Numbered from the stretch's first letter, positions 50,448-59,215 are shown. The stretch is 62,008 nt of DNA from Microbispora amethystogenes (GCF_016863015.1 NZ_BOOB01000011.1:1-62008), one strand, 5' to 3'. Notes: generated by a model not told the origin, from the letters alone. Numbers and translations are program-made.

Positions 50448-51326
50448 ATGACCTCCACCGTTGAGAAGCCCGCACTGTCCCTCCTCGGCCTGGGCGCGAT
50501 GGGCGGCGCGCTCGCCCGCGCCTGGCTCGCGGCCGGCCACCCGCTGACCGTCTGGAACCGCACCGCCGCGCGTGCACAAGCGCTCGCCGACCAGGGCGCC
50601 CGCGTCGCCGCGACCCCCGCCGAGGCCGTGGCCGCGAGCGACCTCGTGATCGTCTGCCTGCTCGACCACGCCTCGGCCGGCGAGGTTCTCGACGGCGCCG
50701 ACCTGTCCGGCAAGGACCTGGTCGACCTCACCACCGGCACCCCGGAGGAGGCCCGTGCCCGCGCCCGGTGGGCCGGTGAACGCGGGGCCCGCTTCCTGGA
50801 CGGCGGCGTCATGGCGGTCCCGCCCATGATCGGCACGGCGGGCTCCGGGGCGTACGTCTTCTACAGCGGCTCCCGGGCGCTGTTCGAGGACCACGCGGGC
50901 ACGCTGGCCGTACCCGCCGGAACCGTCTACGCGGGGGAGGACCCGGGGCTCGCCGCCCTCCTCGACGTCGCGCTGCTCAGCGCGATGACCGGGATGTTCG
51001 CCGGAGTCGCGCACGCCTTCGCCCTCACCCGGGACGACGTCTCCCCGAAGGAGTTCGCCGATCTCGTCGTGGGCTGGCTGAGGGCGATGGCCTCGTACGC
51101 GTACGGCGTCGCCGACCATCTGGACACCGGCGACTACACGAGGAACGTCACGTCCGGCCTGGCGATGATGGTCCGGGGCAACGCGACCCTGCTGCGTACG
51201 GCCGAAGAGCAGCGGGTCAGCCCCGAACTGCTCACCCCGTTCATGACCCTCATGGAGCGCAGGCTGGCCGGCGGCCATGACGGCGAGGGCACCACGGGGG
51301 TGATCGACCTGCTGCGCATGCCGTGA
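50448..51326 (+). CDS. NADP-binding imine-reductase-like dehydrogenase
   Basis: A 292-residue protein of the beta-hydroxyacid-dehydrogenase/imine reductase fold. The Rossmann motif LGLGAMGGALARAWLAAG and TVWNRT indicate NADPH. FLDGGVMAVPPMIGTAG and a C-terminal helical domain with NVTSGLAMMVRGNATLL fit imine reductases better than 6-phosphogluconate dehydrogenases. The natural substrate is unknown. ATG 50448. Confidence 0.85.
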   Translation: MTSTVEKPALSLLGLGAMGGALARAWLAAGHPLTVWNRTAARAQALADQGARVAATPAEAVAASDLVIVCLLDHASAGEVLDGADLSGKDLVDLTTGTPEEARARARWAGERGARFLDGGVMAVPPMIGTAGSGAYVFYSGSRALFEDHAGTLAVPAGTVYAGEDPGLAALLDVALLSAMTGMFAGVAHAFALTRDDVSPKEFADLVVGWLRAMASYAYGVADHLDTGDYTRNVTSGLAMMVRGNATLLRTAEEQRVSPELLTPFMTLMERRLAGGHDGEGTTGVIDLLRMP

Positions 51327-51411
51327 GCGGCCCGCGGGCGGCCGGCAGGCGGCCGGCGGGGCGTTGGTTATCCTGCGAGGAGGATGCCGACCGTACGTGC
51401 GAGGTGAGGCC

Positions 51412-51897
51412 GTGACGGACCGCAGACCCCTCGGGATGAGCTTCGAGTCGTGGATCGACCGGCAGATCCGCGAGGCCGCCGAGCGCGGGGAGTTCGACGA
51501 CCTGCCCGGAGCCGGCAAGCCCATCCCCGGCGCGGGCGAGCCGTACGACGAGATGTGGTGGATCAAGCAGAAGATGCGGGCGGAGAACCTGTCGTTCCCG
51601 CTGCCGGGGACGCTGGCGCTGCGCAAGGAGGCCGAGGAGGCCAGGGCGGCGGCGCTGGGCGCGCGGACCGAGGCCGAGGCGCGCGGGATCGCCGAGGAGA
51701 TGAACGACAGGATCCGCGAGAGCTACCGCAGGCCCCTGTCGGGCCCACCGGTCGTGCAGCCGCTCATCGACGTGGACGAGATCGCCGCCGGATGGCGGGC
51801 CGCCCACCCGGTCGCCGATCGGGCCGCCGAGGCTGAACCCGCTCCCCCGCCCGCCCCGGCCGGGCGCTCCTTCCTCCGCCGCCTGTGGCGCCGCTGA
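51412..51897 (+). CDS. DUF1992 protein
   Basis: A 161-residue protein. MSFESWIDRQIREAAERG then FDDLPGAGKPI is the diagnostic DUF1992 start (also described as DnaJ-homologue C28-like). The C-terminus is Pro/Ala-rich and ends in FLRRLWRR. The function is not established. It starts at GTG 51412 behind GAGGTGAGG. Confidence 0.88.
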   Translation: MTDRRPLGMSFESWIDRQIREAAERGEFDDLPGAGKPIPGAGEPYDEMWWIKQKMRAENLSFPLPGTLALRKEAEEARAAALGARTEAEARGIAEEMNDRIRESYRRPLSGPPVVQPLIDVDEIAAGWRAAHPVADRAAEAEPAPPPAPAGRSFLRRLWRR

Positions 51898-51898
51898 A

Positions 51899-51918
51899 CA
51901 CCTGACGAAAGTCGGGTG
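51899..51918 (+). terminator. GAAA-loop hairpin after DUF1992 gene
   Basis: CACCTGAC / GTCGGGTG (8 pairs, one G-U) with a GAAA loop, starting two bases after the stop. Confidence 0.5.
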
Positions 51919-52006
51919 AGAGACCTTCCGATCGTCCGCTGTGCCGCCCCCTGAGGGCTCATACCGTACGTGACCTGCGTACACGTGAGAGCTCAGGGAG
52001 AAGACG

Positions 52007-53485
52007 GTGCGGACACGGAGAATCGCCGCGGTCGCCGGCCTGCTGGTGACACTGGCGGGGGCGGCGGTAACGGCGACAGCGGCGGCGAGCACCGCGGCGG
52101 GGGCCGTCGCCGAGCGGCCGGGCGAGGTGACACCGGCGGCGATCGACCACTACGTGCGGTCGTATATGCGGCGGACCGGGCTGCCCGGCGCGATGGTGAC
52201 GGTCGTCCGCGGCGATCGGGTGGTGTACGCCGCCGGGCACGGGCACACGGCGGGTGGCGAGGCGATCACCGCGGGCACGCCGATGCCGCTCGCCTCGATC
52301 TCCAAGTCGTTCACCGCGCTGGCGGTGCTCCGCCTCGCCGACGAGGGCAGGATCGACCTGGACGCCCCGGTGCGGCGGTATCTGCCGGAGTTCACGATGG
52401 CCGATCCCCGGGCCGGTGAGATCACCGTACGGCAGCTGCTCCAGCAGACCTCGGGCATGAGCGACCGGACCTTCCCCGAACTGACGCTCCCGGCGCCGGA
52501 CAGCCTCGAAAGCGCCGTCGCGATGCTCCGGAACGCCCGGCTCGCGGCGACGCCGGGCACCCGGATGATCTACCACAATCCCAACTACGCGGTCGCGGCC
52601 CGGCTGGCCGAGGTGGTGTCGGGGACGCCGTTCGCCGACTACCTGGCCGCCTCGGTGCTCGCCCCGCTCGGCATGACGTCCACCCGCACGGTGAACACGA
52701 CGGAGGAGTTCCCCGGCGCGGGCGCCGGGTACGTCCGGGCGTACGGCCGGGTGATCGCACGCGCGCATCCGAAGTGGTTCGTCAACGGCTCCTTCGGCGT
52801 CGTCAGCACCGCGAACGACATGGCCAGATGGCTGATCGCGCAGGACGGCGCGGGTCATGCTCTCCCGCCGGGCATCGTCAGGACGGCCCAGGCCCCCTCG
52901 GGCGTGGGCGGCAGCACGTACGGCATGGGCTGGTCGGCCGGCCGGACCGGCGAGGGAGCCCCCATGCTGCGGCACACCGGCTGGCTGCTGACGCACAACT
53001 CGGCGCAGACGATCCTTCCCGCGAGCGGGTACGGCATCGCCGTCGTCACCAACACCGGCATGATCTCCGGGGGCGACGCGGAGATCATCGGCAACGGCGT
53101 CGCCGGGATGATCGAGGGCAGGCCGGACCCGGACGCGGCGCCCTTCACGATGACGGCGGACTACTGGCTGGGCGGCCTGTCGCTGCTCACCCTCGCGCTC
53201 GGCGCGACGGGCGTGCTGCGCTCCGGCCGCTGGGCGCGCCGCCGTACGGGCGGGCCCGCGTGGCGGCTGGTCGCGCGGCTGGTCCCGTACGCGCTGCCTC
53301 CCGTGCTCTATCTCGGGCTCGCGGACCTGGCCGGGCTGCTGTTGAACCGGGCGGGCACGCTGGACCAGCTGACGTATGTCTGGCCGGCGCTCTACGTCTG
53401 GGCCGCCACCGGGGCGCTGGCCGCCGTCGCCGTCGTGGCCGCCCGCCTCGCCCGCACCGTGCTCACCCGCCGCGCGCTTCGGTAG
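52007..53485 (+). CDS. serine hydrolase (class C beta-lactamase/PBP fold) with C-terminal membrane helices
   Basis: A 492-residue exported protein. A signal peptide covers residues 1-36 (RIAAVAGLLVTLAGAAVTAT). The catalytic domain has SISK (Ser97/Lys100), YHN (Tyr189/Asn191) and HTG (His323-Gly325), the three motifs of class C-type serine hydrolases. Three or four membrane helices follow at about 385-485, anchoring it with the hydrolase outside. Such proteins act on peptidoglycan-like peptides or small esters. The start is GTG 52007. The adjacent two-component genes downstream may sense the cell envelope. Confidence 0.88.
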   Translation: MRTRRIAAVAGLLVTLAGAAVTATAAASTAAGAVAERPGEVTPAAIDHYVRSYMRRTGLPGAMVTVVRGDRVVYAAGHGHTAGGEAITAGTPMPLASISKSFTALAVLRLADEGRIDLDAPVRRYLPEFTMADPRAGEITVRQLLQQTSGMSDRTFPELTLPAPDSLESAVAMLRNARLAATPGTRMIYHNPNYAVAARLAEVVSGTPFADYLAASVLAPLGMTSTRTVNTTEEFPGAGAGYVRAYGRVIARAHPKWFVNGSFGVVSTANDMARWLIAQDGAGHALPPGIVRTAQAPSGVGGSTYGMGWSAGRTGEGAPMLRHTGWLLTHNSAQTILPASGYGIAVVTNTGMISGGDAEIIGNGVAGMIEGRPDPDAAPFTMTADYWLGGLSLLTLALGATGVLRSGRWARRRTGGPAWRLVARLVPYALPPVLYLGLADLAGLLLNRAGTLDQLTYVWPALYVWAATGALAAVAVVAARLARTVLTRRALR

Positions 53486-53515
53486 CGTCCCACCATGGGG
53501 TCAGAGAGGTCAGAG

Positions 53516-54190
53516 ATGATCCGGGTCCTGCTGGCCGACGACGAGGCGCTGATCCGGGCCGGGATCGGGAGCATCCTCGGCACGGCCGGCGACGTCGACG
53601 TGGTCGCCGAGGCGGCCGACGGGCGCGAGGCCGTGGACCTCGCCCTGCGGCACCGCCCGGACATCTGCCTGCTCGACGTGCGGATGCCGCGGCTCGACGG
53701 GCTCGGAGCCGCCGCCGAGCTGCGGCGCGTCCTCCCCGAGATCGCGGTCGTGATGCTCACGACGTTCAACGAGGACGAGTACGTGACGAGCGCGCTCGGC
53801 TCCGGGGCCTCGGGTTTCCTGCTCAAGTCGGGCGATCCCCGGGAACTGATCGCCGGGGTCCGTGCGGTGGCCGCCGGCGGCGCGTACCTCTCCCCCGCCG
53901 TCACGCGTCAGGTGATCGCCCGCCTCCGTACACGCCTGCACGGCGCGCCGGCGACCGCCCGCGACCGCCTGGACGAGCTGACCGAGCGGGAGCGCGAGGT
54001 GCTCGCGCTGGTCGGAGCCGCGCTGTCCAACGCCGAGATCGCCCGGCGGCTGCACCTCGTCGAGGGGACGGTCAAGGGATACGTCAGCCAGATCCTCACC
54101 CGTCTCGGCCTGCGGAACCGGGTCCAGGCCGCGATCCTGGCGTACGAGGCGGGTCTCGTGCCCGCCGTACCCGTGGATCGGAGGCCCTGA
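53516..54190 (+). CDS. LuxR/NarL response regulator
   Basis: A 224-residue regulator. MIRVLLADDEALIRAGIGSI starts the receiver. Asp54 in CLLDVRMPRLDG is the phosphoacceptor, LLKSGDPREL carries the Lys, and LTEREREVLALVGAALSNAE begins the HTH. ATG 53516 has AGAGG upstream, better than ATG 53495. The kinase gene begins 3 bases after the stop. Confidence 0.92.
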   Translation: MIRVLLADDEALIRAGIGSILGTAGDVDVVAEAADGREAVDLALRHRPDICLLDVRMPRLDGLGAAAELRRVLPEIAVVMLTTFNEDEYVTSALGSGASGFLLKSGDPRELIAGVRAVAAGGAYLSPAVTRQVIARLRTRLHGAPATARDRLDELTEREREVLALVGAALSNAEIARRLHLVEGTVKGYVSQILTRLGLRNRVQAAILAYEAGLVPAVPVDRRP

Positions 54191-54193
54191 GCC

Positions 54194-55726
54194 GTGCGGG
54201 CGCGCCGGCTCCAGGACCTCGCGCTGTGGGCGGCGGTGTGCGTGCCGCCGGCCGCGGCGGCGCTGGACCCCGACGGGCGGACCCTGATACCGCTGATCGC
54301 GGGTGTCCCGTTGTTCGGCGTCGCGACGGCGGTGGCCCGCGCCCGGCCGCTGACCGCGCTCGCCGTGCCGGTGACGCTCACGCTGGCGCTGGACGCGCGG
54401 ATGCTGACTCCTCTGTACTGGACGTGGGCGGCGCTGGCGCTGTTCGGTTACCTGGCCGGACGCCGGAGCGTGAGCGGGCGCGCGGCCCTGTGGTTCTTCG
54501 CCGCCGTCGCCCTCTCCGGGCTGCCGCTGTCCGCCCTCGTCCTGCGTGACCTGTGGGGCTGGCCCACCCAGCTCCTCACCCTGCTGCTCGCGGTGGTGCT
54601 GCCGTGGCTGGCCGGCCGCTGGCATCGCCAGTACGCCGAACTGGTGGACACGGGCTGGCGCCTCGCCGACCGGATGGAGCGGGAACAGCGGGCCGTCGCG
54701 GGCCGGGCCAGGACACGGGAGAGAGCCCGCATCGCCGGAGACATGCACGACTCGCTCGGCCACGACCTGACGCTCCTCGCGGTGCGCGCCGGAGCCCTCG
54801 AACTGGATCCCGGGCTCGACGCGCGGCAGCGCGACGCCGTACGGGAGCTGCGTGAGGCCGCGGCGGAGGCCACGCACCGGCTCCGGGAGATCATCGGCGT
54901 GCTGCGGGAGGACGACTCCCTCGCACCACCTCGGGAGGAGAGCGTGGAGAGCCTCGTCGAGCGGGCCCGCGACTCGGGCATCCCGGTCGTCGTCGAGCGG
55001 TCGAGCGGCACCGACGGCCTGCCCCCGATGGCGGCGCTCGCCGTCCGCCGCGTGCTCCAGGAAGCCCTGACGAACGCCGCCAGGCACGCCCCCGGCTCGA
55101 CCGTACGCGTCCGGCTCGTGCGGGACGAGAACGCGTTCAGGGTGCGGGTGGTGAATGATCCCGCCCCCGCCGCGCCTTCCGAGGCCACTCCGGGAGGGTC
55201 CGGGCTGGTGGGGCTCGACGAGCGGGTACGGCTCGCGGGCGGGACCCTGCGCAGCGGCCCGACCCCGGCGGGCGGATTCGAGGTCTCCGCCGAGGTGCCG
55301 GTCGCCGGACGTGACGAGAGCCCCCCGGGCCCGGGCTCCGACGAGGGGCGTGAGGGCGCCCACGACGCCGCCGCCGCGGAGCTGGCCCTCGCCAGGCGCC
55401 GGATGCGGCGGCGGCTGGTGGAGGCGGCCGTGGTGCCCGTGGCGGTGCTCGCCGTGATCGCCCTGATCATGATCCCCCTCGGCTTCGTCAGCTCGTCCCT
55501 CTCGGTCCTCGACCGGGAGACGTACGAAGGGCTTCACGTGGGTGATCCGCGTGACGACGTGCGGGCCGGCCTTCCCCTGTTCACCAGGGACGGCCCGCCG
55601 GACGGAGCGCCGGCTCCGCCCGAGGGACAGGACTGCCTGTACTACACGGTGAAGAACGCCGACCGGCTCGCCTACCGGCTGTGCTTCCGTGACGACCGGC
55701 TGGCCTCGAAAGCCGTGGTGCCCTGA
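54194..55726 (+). CDS. histidine kinase with extra C-terminal membrane helix and extracytoplasmic domain
   Basis: A 510-residue kinase. Residues 1-150 hold four or five helices. The HisKA_3 motif is GDMHDSLGHDLTLLAV with His185. ATPase motifs are LQEALTNAARHAPGS and GLVGLDERVRLAGG. Unusually, the chain continues: residues 415-440 are a further membrane helix (VVPVAVLAVIALIMIPLGFV). Then about 70 residues would lie outside the membrane (YEGLHVGDPRDDVRAGLPLF), resembling the start of a BamE/SmpA-type domain, with two cysteines in DCLYY and RLCFRD. The extra domain may sense an envelope signal. It starts at GTG 54194, tightly coupled to the regulator gene. Confidence 0.88.
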   Translation: MRARRLQDLALWAAVCVPPAAAALDPDGRTLIPLIAGVPLFGVATAVARARPLTALAVPVTLTLALDARMLTPLYWTWAALALFGYLAGRRSVSGRAALWFFAAVALSGLPLSALVLRDLWGWPTQLLTLLLAVVLPWLAGRWHRQYAELVDTGWRLADRMEREQRAVAGRARTRERARIAGDMHDSLGHDLTLLAVRAGALELDPGLDARQRDAVRELREAAAEATHRLREIIGVLREDDSLAPPREESVESLVERARDSGIPVVVERSSGTDGLPPMAALAVRRVLQEALTNAARHAPGSTVRVRLVRDENAFRVRVVNDPAPAAPSEATPGGSGLVGLDERVRLAGGTLRSGPTPAGGFEVSAEVPVAGRDESPPGPGSDEGREGAHDAAAAELALARRRMRRRLVEAAVVPVAVLAVIALIMIPLGFVSSSLSVLDRETYEGLHVGDPRDDVRAGLPLFTRDGPPDGAPAPPEGQDCLYYTVKNADRLAYRLCFRDDRLASKAVVP

Positions 55727-55805
55727 GTCGGGACAAAGCCTGAAACGCGTCCGGGCCTGCCGGACATGTGCGGGGCCGACGACCTCCCACAGGAAGGACG
55801 GCCGC

Positions 55806-56756
55806 ATGGGCCCCCCGGAACGCAGAAGGCTTTTCGAGGAGATCTACGAGGAGCACTACTCCGACCTCCTGACCTATGTGTGGCGGCGTACCGACTCGCC
55901 CGACGACGCCGCGGACGCCATCGCCGAGACGTTCACGACGGCGTGGCGGCGCATCGACGAGCTTCCCGAGGGGCGGGAGGCCAGGCTCTGGCTGTACGGC
56001 GTGGCCCGGCGGGTGCTCGCCAACCAGCGGCGCGGCGCGTCCCGCCGCACGGCGCTCGCCACCCGGCTCCGGGCGGAGCTCACCGCCTGGCAGGACTCCA
56101 CCCCGGGCCACGAGCGCGACGCCGTCCGCCGGGCGTTCCGCCTGCTCGAAGAGCGGGACCGCGAGCTGCTGGCCCTGGTCGGCTGGGAGGGCCTGGACAC
56201 GGCCGAGATCGCCGTCCTGCTGGGCTGCTCCCGCGGCGCGGTACGCCTCCGCCTCCACCGCGCGCGCCGGCGGCTGGCGCGCAACCTGAAACTCGCCGGT
56301 TCCGACCTTGCCGCCTACGGCGTACGCGGACCTCTACGCCGATCCCGAGGTGTACCAGGAACAGCTCCGGGGCCTCGGACTGGACGTCTCGCTGCGCCTG
56401 GTCCCCGCGTCGCCGAGTCTGGTCGGCCGGATCTGGGAGGGCGCCGTGCGCGGCGGCGAGCCGGCGGCGGAGGGGGGACGTCGCAAGGACGCGATCGAGA
56501 CCATCGACGGCTGCGTCGCAGCGCGCTTTCCCTGTGCGATCGGCCTGAGGATCCCCGTCGGCTATTCGAAGAAGATCGACATCACACTCGGACGCCAGGG
56601 ACGGGAGGGCGAGCAGTACACCATGCTCGCCTCCATCGACGCCCCCGGGGAACCGCTGCACTGCACCGGTTTCCGCGGCGCGCGGGTGGACCGGGTCGTC
56701 GCGCTCCTGCGCTCCAGAGGAGTGCCGCACGCGGTCTTCGTCACCGCCGACGGTGA
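55806..56756 (+). CDS. ECF sigma factor; real homology ends near residue 165
   Basis: An RNA polymerase sigma factor of ECF type. Region 2 is at 12-75 (FEEIYEEHYSDLLTYVWRRT, AIAETFTTAWRRIDEL). Region 4 is at 105-160 (LLEERDRELLALVGWEGLDT, AEIAVLLGCSRGAVRLRLHR). After RARRRLARNLKLAGSDLA (about residue 170) the frame stays open to 56756 but is Arg/Gly-rich and looks like a shadow of another frame. The neighbouring frame encodes a conserved domain from 56308. So either the gene has a frameshift, or it has lost its natural stop. The ATG at 55806 follows AGGAAGG. No separate anti-sigma gene is present. Confidence 0.8.
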   Translation: MGPPERRRLFEEIYEEHYSDLLTYVWRRTDSPDDAADAIAETFTTAWRRIDELPEGREARLWLYGVARRVLANQRRGASRRTALATRLRAELTAWQDSTPGHERDAVRRAFRLLEERDRELLALVGWEGLDTAEIAVLLGCSRGAVRLRLHRARRRLARNLKLAGSDLAAYGVRGPLRRSRGVPGTAPGPRTGRLAAPGPRVAESGRPDLGGRRARRRAGGGGGTSQGRDRDHRRLRRSALSLCDRPEDPRRLFEEDRHHTRTPGTGGRAVHHARLHRRPRGTAALHRFPRRAGGPGRRAPALQRSAARGLRHRRR

Positions 56757-56907
56757 TCGCGCCACCGTACCCGGGTCCTGGTACGTCCACGAGGGCGTGC
56801 TCAGGTCGGCGGGCACCGCCCGCCTGCTGGTGGGCCCCACGCACCGGCGACCCGACGTCCCCGGTCCCCGCATGTGGGCCGACGGCTGCCGGAAGGGCTC
56901 CTCCTGA
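56308..56907 (+). CDS. conserved domain out of frame with the sigma factor (probable frameshifted or 5'-deleted gene)
   Basis: A 199-residue reading with excellent codon usage: PPTAYADLYADPEVYQEQLR, VSLRLVPASPSLVGRIWEG, PCAIGLRIPVGYSKKIDI, VHEGVLRSAGTARLLVGP. The only possible start is TTG 56308; the frame is closed by TGA at 56287-56289. In relatives I recall, this domain is the outer part of a protein encoded after an ECF sigma gene, following a cytoplasmic segment and a membrane helix. Here both are missing, and the domain begins about 25 bases after sigma region 4. A deletion or frameshift fusing the two genes is likely. Function unknown. Confidence 0.6.
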   Translation: MPPTAYADLYADPEVYQEQLRGLGLDVSLRLVPASPSLVGRIWEGAVRGGEPAAEGGRRKDAIETIDGCVAARFPCAIGLRIPVGYSKKIDITLGRQGREGEQYTMLASIDAPGEPLHCTGFRGARVDRVVALLRSRGVPHAVFVTADGDRATVPGSWYVHEGVLRSAGTARLLVGPTHRRPDVPGPRMWADGCRKGSS

Positions 56908-56921
56908 TCGTCGGGAAGACC

Positions 56922-56955
56922 GCGGGCCCGGCGTCCCCCGCGACACCGGGCCCGC
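56922..56955 (+). terminator. 10-bp perfect hairpin terminator
   Basis: GCGGGCCCGG / CCGGGCCCGC with a 14-base loop, 15 bases after the stop of the out-of-frame domain. It ends the sigma-factor unit. Confidence 0.65.
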
Positions 56956-57043
56956 TCTGTCGTAGGCGGGTGCGATGATCGCCGCATCGTTTCCGCCCTG
57001 ATCGGCGTCCGGGCCGAGTACTGAATCGTCCTTGGGGGCACGC

Positions 57044-57598
57044 GTGACTGTCGTGATCCACAGTCCTCCGCACGATGAGGGCCCTTCTCTTCTGCTCCGG
57101 CTCTGGACGGAAGAGGACATCCCCGAGCTGATCGACGCCTACCGTGACCCCGTCATGCGCCGCTGGACCAGGTTCCACGTCGACGACGAGCAGGATGCCC
57201 GGCGGTGGATCGAGCTTCAGTGGAAAGGCTGGCATGACGGTGACCGGCTGAGCTTCGCCGTGGTGGAGCCCGAGCAGGGTCGCTCGCGCCTGGTGGCCAA
57301 CGTGGTGGTGAAAGGTCTCGTCGCCGGCGGAGGTTCCGCCGACGTCGGTTACTGGACCACCCGTGAAGCACGCGGCCGGGGGATCGCCAGTCGGGCTCTG
57401 GAGTCGCTCACCACCTGGGCTTTCGACAGGTTCGCCGGGCAGGGCCTGGAATCCCTCAGGCTGCTCCACCAGGTGGACAACCACGCGTCGTGCCGGGTGG
57501 CGCAGAGGTGCGGCTACGTCCTGGAAGAGGTCGTCCCCGCTCACCCGCCGTTCCCCACCGACGGACACGTCCACGTCCGGCGCGCTCCTCCCGCCTAG
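57044..57598 (+). CDS. GNAT-family N-acetyltransferase
   Basis: A 184-residue acetyltransferase (RimJ/RimL-like). LLLRLWTEEDIPELIDAYRD starts the fold; ADVGYWTTREARGRGIASRA contains the acetyl-CoA loop (RxxGxA/G as RGRGIA). NHASCRVAQRCGYVLEEV is the terminal motif. The GTG at 57044 follows GGGGG; a TTG at 57032 is possible. Its TAG shares the CTAG palindrome with the stop of the convergent aldo/keto reductase. Confidence 0.88.
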   Translation: MTVVIHSPPHDEGPSLLLRLWTEEDIPELIDAYRDPVMRRWTRFHVDDEQDARRWIELQWKGWHDGDRLSFAVVEPEQGRSRLVANVVVKGLVAGGGSADVGYWTTREARGRGIASRALESLTTWAFDRFAGQGLESLRLLHQVDNHASCRVAQRCGYVLEEVVPAHPPFPTDGHVHVRRAPPA

Positions 57599-58488
57599 CC
57601 GATCGGGACTTCGCTGGAGCGGGACTCGACCGCGTCGAGGGCGGCACGGGTGGCGTAGTCGAAGGTGATCTCGCCGACCGCCATGTTGGCCTCCAGGTGG
57701 CCTAGGTCGGCGGTGCCGGGGATGAGCAGCACGTTCGGGGCGTGGTGCAGCAGCCAGGCGAGGCCGACCTGGGCGGGCGAGACGCCCAGCGACTCGGCCA
57801 CGGCGTGGACGACCGGCTCGTCGGTGAGCTTGGGCAGCCCCGGAAAGGCCCCGCCGAGCGGGAAGAACGGCACCCACGCGATGCCCTCGGCCGCGCACAG
57901 CCGCAGCATGTCCTCGTCATCGCGGGAGACGAGGCTGTACGCGTTCTGCACGCAGACGATGCCGGCCGGCAGGGCGCGGCGCAGACCGTCGAGGGTCACG
58001 CTGCCCAGGCCGATCGCGCCGATCTTGCCCTCGTCGCGCAGGGCGGTCATGACGGCGAGCTGGTCGTCGAGGTCGACCACCTGGTCGCCCTGGGGACGCA
58101 GCCCCGGGCCGGAGTCCGCGCGCCGGAGGTTGACCACGGCGAGCCGGTCGACGCCGAGGCTGCGCAGGTTGTCCTCGACACAGGTCCGCAGTTGTTCGGG
58201 CCGCTGCGCCATCCGCAGCGGCAGACGCCCGCCCGGGTTCGGATCGGCCCCGACCTTCGTGACGACCACCACGTCGTCTTCGGGGCGTACGGCTTCGCGG
58301 ATCACGGCGTTGGCGAAGCCGAAGCCGTAGAACTCGGCGGTGTCGACGTGGTTCACGCCCAGCTCGACCGCGCGGCGCACCAGCGCGACGGCCTCGTCGC
58401 GGCGGTCGTGCAGGCGGTCGAGCTGGGCCGCGCCGTAGCCGACCCGGGAAACGGTACGGCCGGCGAAGGAAGCGGTAGGAGTGCTCAT
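57595..58488 (-). CDS. aldo/keto reductase (pyridoxal-reductase-like subgroup)
   Basis: A 297-residue NADPH-dependent (alpha/beta)8-barrel reductase. Catalytic Asp and Tyr are in VDTAEFYGFG and the Lys is in VVVTKVGADP. The usual His motif is replaced by VVNLRR, as in PdxI-like pyridoxal reductases. IPGTADLGHLEANM binds the cofactor. It starts at ATG 58488. It is divergent from a TetR gene and convergent, with shared stop bases, with the GNAT gene. Confidence 0.87.
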   Translation of the reverse strand: MSTPTASFAGRTVSRVGYGAAQLDRLHDRRDEAVALVRRAVELGVNHVDTAEFYGFGFANAVIREAVRPEDDVVVVTKVGADPNPGGRLPLRMAQRPEQLRTCVEDNLRSLGVDRLAVVNLRRADSGPGLRPQGDQVVDLDDQLAVMTALRDEGKIGAIGLGSVTLDGLRRALPAGIVCVQNAYSLVSRDDEDMLRLCAAEGIAWVPFFPLGGAFPGLPKLTDEPVVHAVAESLGVSPAQVGLAWLLHHAPNVLLIPGTADLGHLEANMAVGEITFDYATRAALDAVESRSSEVPIG

Positions 58489-58509
58489 GGCCACACCGTA
58501 CAAACGATT

Positions 58510-58562
58510 GATGACAGATTTCAATAATTGTCATCTGGCGAACATGGTTTGACGGCCGTCAG
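58510..58562. promoter_or_regulatory. two dyads between AKR and TetR genes
   Basis: GATGACA-N12-TGTCATC at 58510-58535, and the 12-bp palindrome TGACGGCCGTCA at 58550-58561. Either may be the TetR operator. The second palindrome recurs right after tetR. Confidence 0.55.
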
Positions 58563-58627
58563 CCCGTTGACGTACGTTCCGCTGCGGGGCCGGAGGCCGC
58601 CTCGTACCAGCTCGACAGGGAGATCCG

Positions 58628-59215
58628 ATGCGCGGAGAGCCACTCGACGCGGAGACGATCGTGTCGGCGACCGAGGAGGTGCTGCGCCGCCACGGGCCGG
58701 AGAAGACCACGGTGCTCGACGTCGCACGGCTGCTGGGCGTGAGCCACGGCAGCGTCTACCGGCACTTCCCGTCCAAGGCGGCGCTGCGCGAGGCCGTGAT
58801 CCGGCGCTGGCTCGACCGGGTGCGGGAAGATCTCGTGGCGGCGGTTCAGGACGCCGAACTGACCCCGCCCGACCGGCTACGCGGCCTGCTGACCTCCATG
58901 TTCGCCGTCAAATGGGCGAAGGCGAGGGAAGACCCGGAGCTGTTCGCCACCTTCCGGGTGCTGGCGGCGGAGCACAGCACCGAGTCCCGGTCTCATCTCG
59001 CGTTCCTGCTCGACCAGATCCGCGCCGTCGTCGCCGACGGCGTGGCCGGCGGCGACTTCGAGCCCTGCGATCCGGAGGCGACCGCGCGAGCCGTCTACAA
59101 CGCGAGCACCCGATTCCTCGATCCGAGGCACGCCCCGGAATGGCAGTCCCCGGAGATCGAGGCGGAGGCCGCGAGTGTCATCTCGCTCATCCTCGACGGC
59201 ATGAGGGCGCGGTGA
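58628..59215 (+). CDS. TetR-family regulator
   Basis: A 195-residue regulator. The HTH is at 12-55 (IVSATEEVLRRHGPEKTTVL, LGVSHGSVYRHFPSKAALRE). The rest is an all-helical ligand-binding domain. The ATG at 58628 follows GGGAG. It probably represses the divergent aldo/keto reductase and itself. Confidence 0.92.
   Translation: MRGEPLDAETIVSATEEVLRRHGPEKTTVLDVARLLGVSHGSVYRHFPSKAALREAVIRRWLDRVREDLVAAVQDAELTPPDRLRGLLTSMFAVKWAKAREDPELFATFRVLAAEHSTESRSHLAFLLDQIRAVVADGVAGGDFEPCDPEATARAVYNASTRFLDPRHAPEWQSPEIEAEAASVISLILDGMRAR

Noticed and set aside
55749..55765. Terminator after the second histidine kinase
   Set aside because: GTCCGG/CCGGAC with a 5-base loop gives only six pairs and could arise by chance in such GC-rich DNA; not listed as a feature.
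53510..55807. 765-codon minus-strand frame opposite the two-component genes
   Set aside because: Arg/Gly/Val-rich shadow; receiver, HTH, HisKA_3 and ATPase motifs are all on the plus strand.
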